Positions 5,131 through 5,385 of a DNA stretch of 5,385 nt are shown here, in pieces; within the stretch, counting starts at the first letter, position 1, and each line of letters opens with the position of its first letter. The position numbers were made by a program, and so were the translations under genes. Source of the stretch: Hyphomonadaceae bacterium (GTDB lineage Bacteria > Pseudomonadota > Alphaproteobacteria > Caulobacterales > Aquidulcibacteraceae). The stretch spans positions 1 to 5,385 of the forward strand of contig JAEUMU010000081.1 in NCBI GenBank assembly GCA_016791325.1. Reading direction: 5' to 3'. Below the pieces are notes generated by a model. It made no database searches. It was not told the origin of the DNA and saw only the letters and a program-made list of their open reading frames with translations.

Positions 5131-5385
5131 ATGCGTGAAAAATGGACGCCTACGAGCTGGCGCGAGAAGCCAGCCAAACACATTCCGGACGATTACCCCG
5201 ATCCGGCGGCGCTGGCGCGCGTGGAATCTACGCTGCGCTCTTATCCCCCGCTGGTGTTCGCAGGGGAAGCGCGCAATCTGAAGGCGCGCCTTGCGGAAGT
5301 GGCGCAGGGCAAGGCTTTCTTGCTGCAGGGCGGCGATTGCGCGGAGAGCTTCAAGGAATTCCACCCCGATAATATCCGCGACACG
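5131..5385 (+). CDS. Class II DAHP synthase, 3' end outside window
   Basis: 3-Deoxy-7-phosphoheptulonate synthase joins phosphoenolpyruvate and erythrose 4-phosphate in the first step of the shikimate pathway to aromatic amino acids. The 85 visible residues are typical of the N-terminus of the class II (plant-type) enzyme: W5-T-P-T-S-W10-R-E-K-P-A, a YPD at 22-24, [13 protein letters not shown] (39-51), then [13 protein letters not shown] (62-74) with the metal-binding Cys70, and [10 protein letters not shown] at the window edge. Full enzymes have about 450 residues, so roughly four fifths is missing. The ATG at 5131 is chosen; a GTG just before it (5128) is possible. It begins 9 bases after the MgtC/DUF4010 stop with a poor ribosome binding site, so it may share that transcript. 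Symbols used for this enzyme vary (aroF, aroG), so none is assigned. No second isozyme or regulatory leader is visible. Confidence 0.93.
   Translation, partial: MREKWTPTSWREKPAKHIPDDYPDPAALARVESTLRSYPPLVFAGEARNLKARLAEVAQGKAFLLQGGDCAESFKEFHPDNIRDT

Overview
The window is GC-rich chromosomal DNA with tightly packed genes. It most likely comes from an alphaproteobacterium; a Caulobacterales/Hyphomonadaceae-like lineage is a guess from the overall flavour of the proteins. This rests on protein resemblance and codon use, since there is no rRNA or other taxonomic marker. No tRNA, rRNA, insertion sequence, CRISPR array or integrase was seen, and no gene-free stretch exceeds about 220 bases.

Layout. 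(1) Positions 1-1024, minus strand: bpt, an aspartate/glutamate leucyltransferase of the N-degron pathway with a GTG start, followed 40 bases later by a cupin protein whose 3' end lies outside the window. (2) Positions 1025-1242: a divergent, relatively AT-rich intergenic region with inverted repeats. (3) Positions 1243-1464, plus strand: a 73-residue protein of unknown function with a faint likeness to sigma-factor region 2. Its stop overlaps the stop of the convergent msrB. (4) Positions 3651 down to 1461, minus strand: a compact gene run made of a TIR-like/ParA fusion ATPase (425 aa), a small very basic helical protein (136 aa) joined to it by a 4-base ATGA overlap, and msrB 44 bases further on. 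(5) Positions 3652-3795: a divergent promoter region with a perfect 12-bp palindrome touching the ATG of the fusion gene. (6) Positions 3796-5385, plus strand: a MgtC/SapB-DUF4010 membrane protein and, 9 bases after its stop, the first 85 codons of a class II DAHP synthase (shikimate pathway).

How the parts fit. Bpt, MsrB and DAHP synthase are ordinary cell-maintenance enzymes, so the locus looks like core chromosome and not a mobile island. The unusual element is the fusion of an N-terminal TIR-like domain (the fold of bacterial NAD-cleaving immune effectors) to a deviant-Walker ParA ATPase, translationally coupled to a basic partner that could bind DNA. This is the best candidate for an undescribed two-gene system. 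Whether it acts in immunity, partitioning/positioning or stress signalling cannot be decided from sequence alone.
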